In this document: one piece after another, positions 4,990 to 5,301 of the stretch
How positions within the stretch are numbered: the stretch's first letter is position 1
Layout of the letters: the number at the start of each line of letters is the position of its first letter
Assembly: GCA_002789615.1 (NCBI GenBank)
Contig: PFTO01000033.1
Span: 1 to 5,301, forward strand
Reading direction: 5' to 3'
Length of the DNA stretch: 5,301 bases
DNA from: Acidobacteria bacterium CG_4_9_14_3_um_filter_49_7
Lineage (GTDB): Bacteria > Acidobacteriota > Holophagae > Thermotomaculales > Thermotomaculaceae
Translations under genes and position numbers: made by a program
Notes under the pieces: model-generated
What the model was told of the DNA's origin: nothing
Database searches by the model: none
Seen by the model: the letters and a program-made list of their open reading frames with translations, nothing else

Positions 4990-5301
4990 ATGAAGAGAGA
5001 AAAGGGGTTCACACTGATTGAACTGGTTATGGTCATTGTCATACTGGGTATTCTTGCCGCAGTGGCAATACCCAAGTATGTCAACATGCAGGATGAAGCC
5101 AAAAGCGCCGCAGCAAAGGGTGTGATCGGCACAGTCCGTTCTGCCATCGCCATCCAATATGCAAAAAACGCTCTGGCAGGCACTGCAACCTTCCCGACGA
5201 TTATCCAGTTGACTGCCACAGATGGCACCGGTATATTCGCTGAGAACAAGATGCCGGACTCTCCCGTAGACAAGGGCGGAAACCTGAACGATGTTAAAGC
5301 C
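4990..5301 (+). CDS. Type IV prepilin, MSHA/PilA-like, N-terminal part (C-terminus beyond window)
   Basis: Pilin precursor for the PilB/PilC machine. The first 104 codons are present and the frame is open at the window end. A six-residue charged leader MKREKG is followed by FTLIELVMVIVILGILAAVAIP, the class III signal sequence. Prepilin peptidase (PilD) would cut between G6 and F7 and methylate F7. E11 is the conserved Glu5 of the mature protein, and P28 and Y30 fall at mature positions 22 and 24. The hydrophobic helix 7-28 anchors the subunit in the inner membrane and forms the filament core. The following stretch KYVNMQDEAKSAAAKGVIGT resembles MSHA pilins (KFxNLQxDAR..A..G). After that a globular part begins, with no cysteine within the visible part. 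It has its own promoter 3' of a 197-bp gap after pilC. It could be a major pilin or a minor/pseudopilin of related systems. The strong ribosome binding site favours an abundant subunit. Confidence 0.93.
   Translation, partial: MKREKGFTLIELVMVIVILGILAAVAIPKYVNMQDEAKSAAAKGVIGTVRSAIAIQYAKNALAGTATFPTIIQLTATDGTGIFAENKMPDSPVDKGGNLNDVKA

Noticed and set aside
1..5301. CRISPR array, mobile element, toxin-antitoxin pair or defence system
   Set aside because: No spaced 23-40 bp repeats, terminal inverted repeats, transposase motifs or unassigned conserved gene were found. All long coding regions belong to known housekeeping or pilus families.

Overview
The window reads as ordinary bacterial chromosome, most likely from a Gram-negative member of the Desulfobacterota (former Deltaproteobacteria). 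That placement is an inference. It rests on the LepB variant (SMEDSLLIGD), an MshE-type pilus ATPase beside an MSHA-like prepilin, and intergenic spacers filled with degenerate 6-7 bp tandem repeats. No marker gene fixes the taxonomy. I see no rRNA, tRNA, CRISPR array, insertion sequence or phage gene.

The left part (1-1818) is read on the minus strand. In transcription order it holds a single-domain STAS protein (anti-sigma factor antagonist-like, 1818-1477), galU for UTP-glucose-1-phosphate uridylyltransferase (1480-620), and the N-terminal 148 codons of lepB for signal peptidase I (445-1, running off the window). STAS and galU overlap by 4 bp (ATGA), so they are probably co-transcribed and translationally coupled. 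A 174-bp spacer separates galU from lepB. It holds a probable galU terminator, two hexanucleotide tandem arrays and a possible lepB promoter.

The right part (1913-5301) is read on the plus strand and encodes type IV pilus machinery: pilB (extension ATPase, 1913-3571), pilC (inner-membrane platform, 3584-4792) and, after a 197-bp spacer, the start of a type IV prepilin gene (4990 to beyond the window end). PilB should power polymerisation of the prepilin on the PilC platform. The prepilin has its own sigma70-like promoter and a strong ribosome binding site, as expected for a subunit needed in far larger amounts than the machine.

The two parts diverge from a 94-bp intergenic region (1819-1912). 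Candidate promoters for the two directions face each other there, and their -10 boxes overlap.

I did not find a convincing undescribed system. The points worth a second look are the tandem MshEN-type (c-di-GMP binding) signature in PilB, the STAS protein whose usual phosphoacceptor position is Val, and the clustering of short tandem repeats in two spacers, one array overlapping the galU stop codon and another lying at the candidate lepB promoter.
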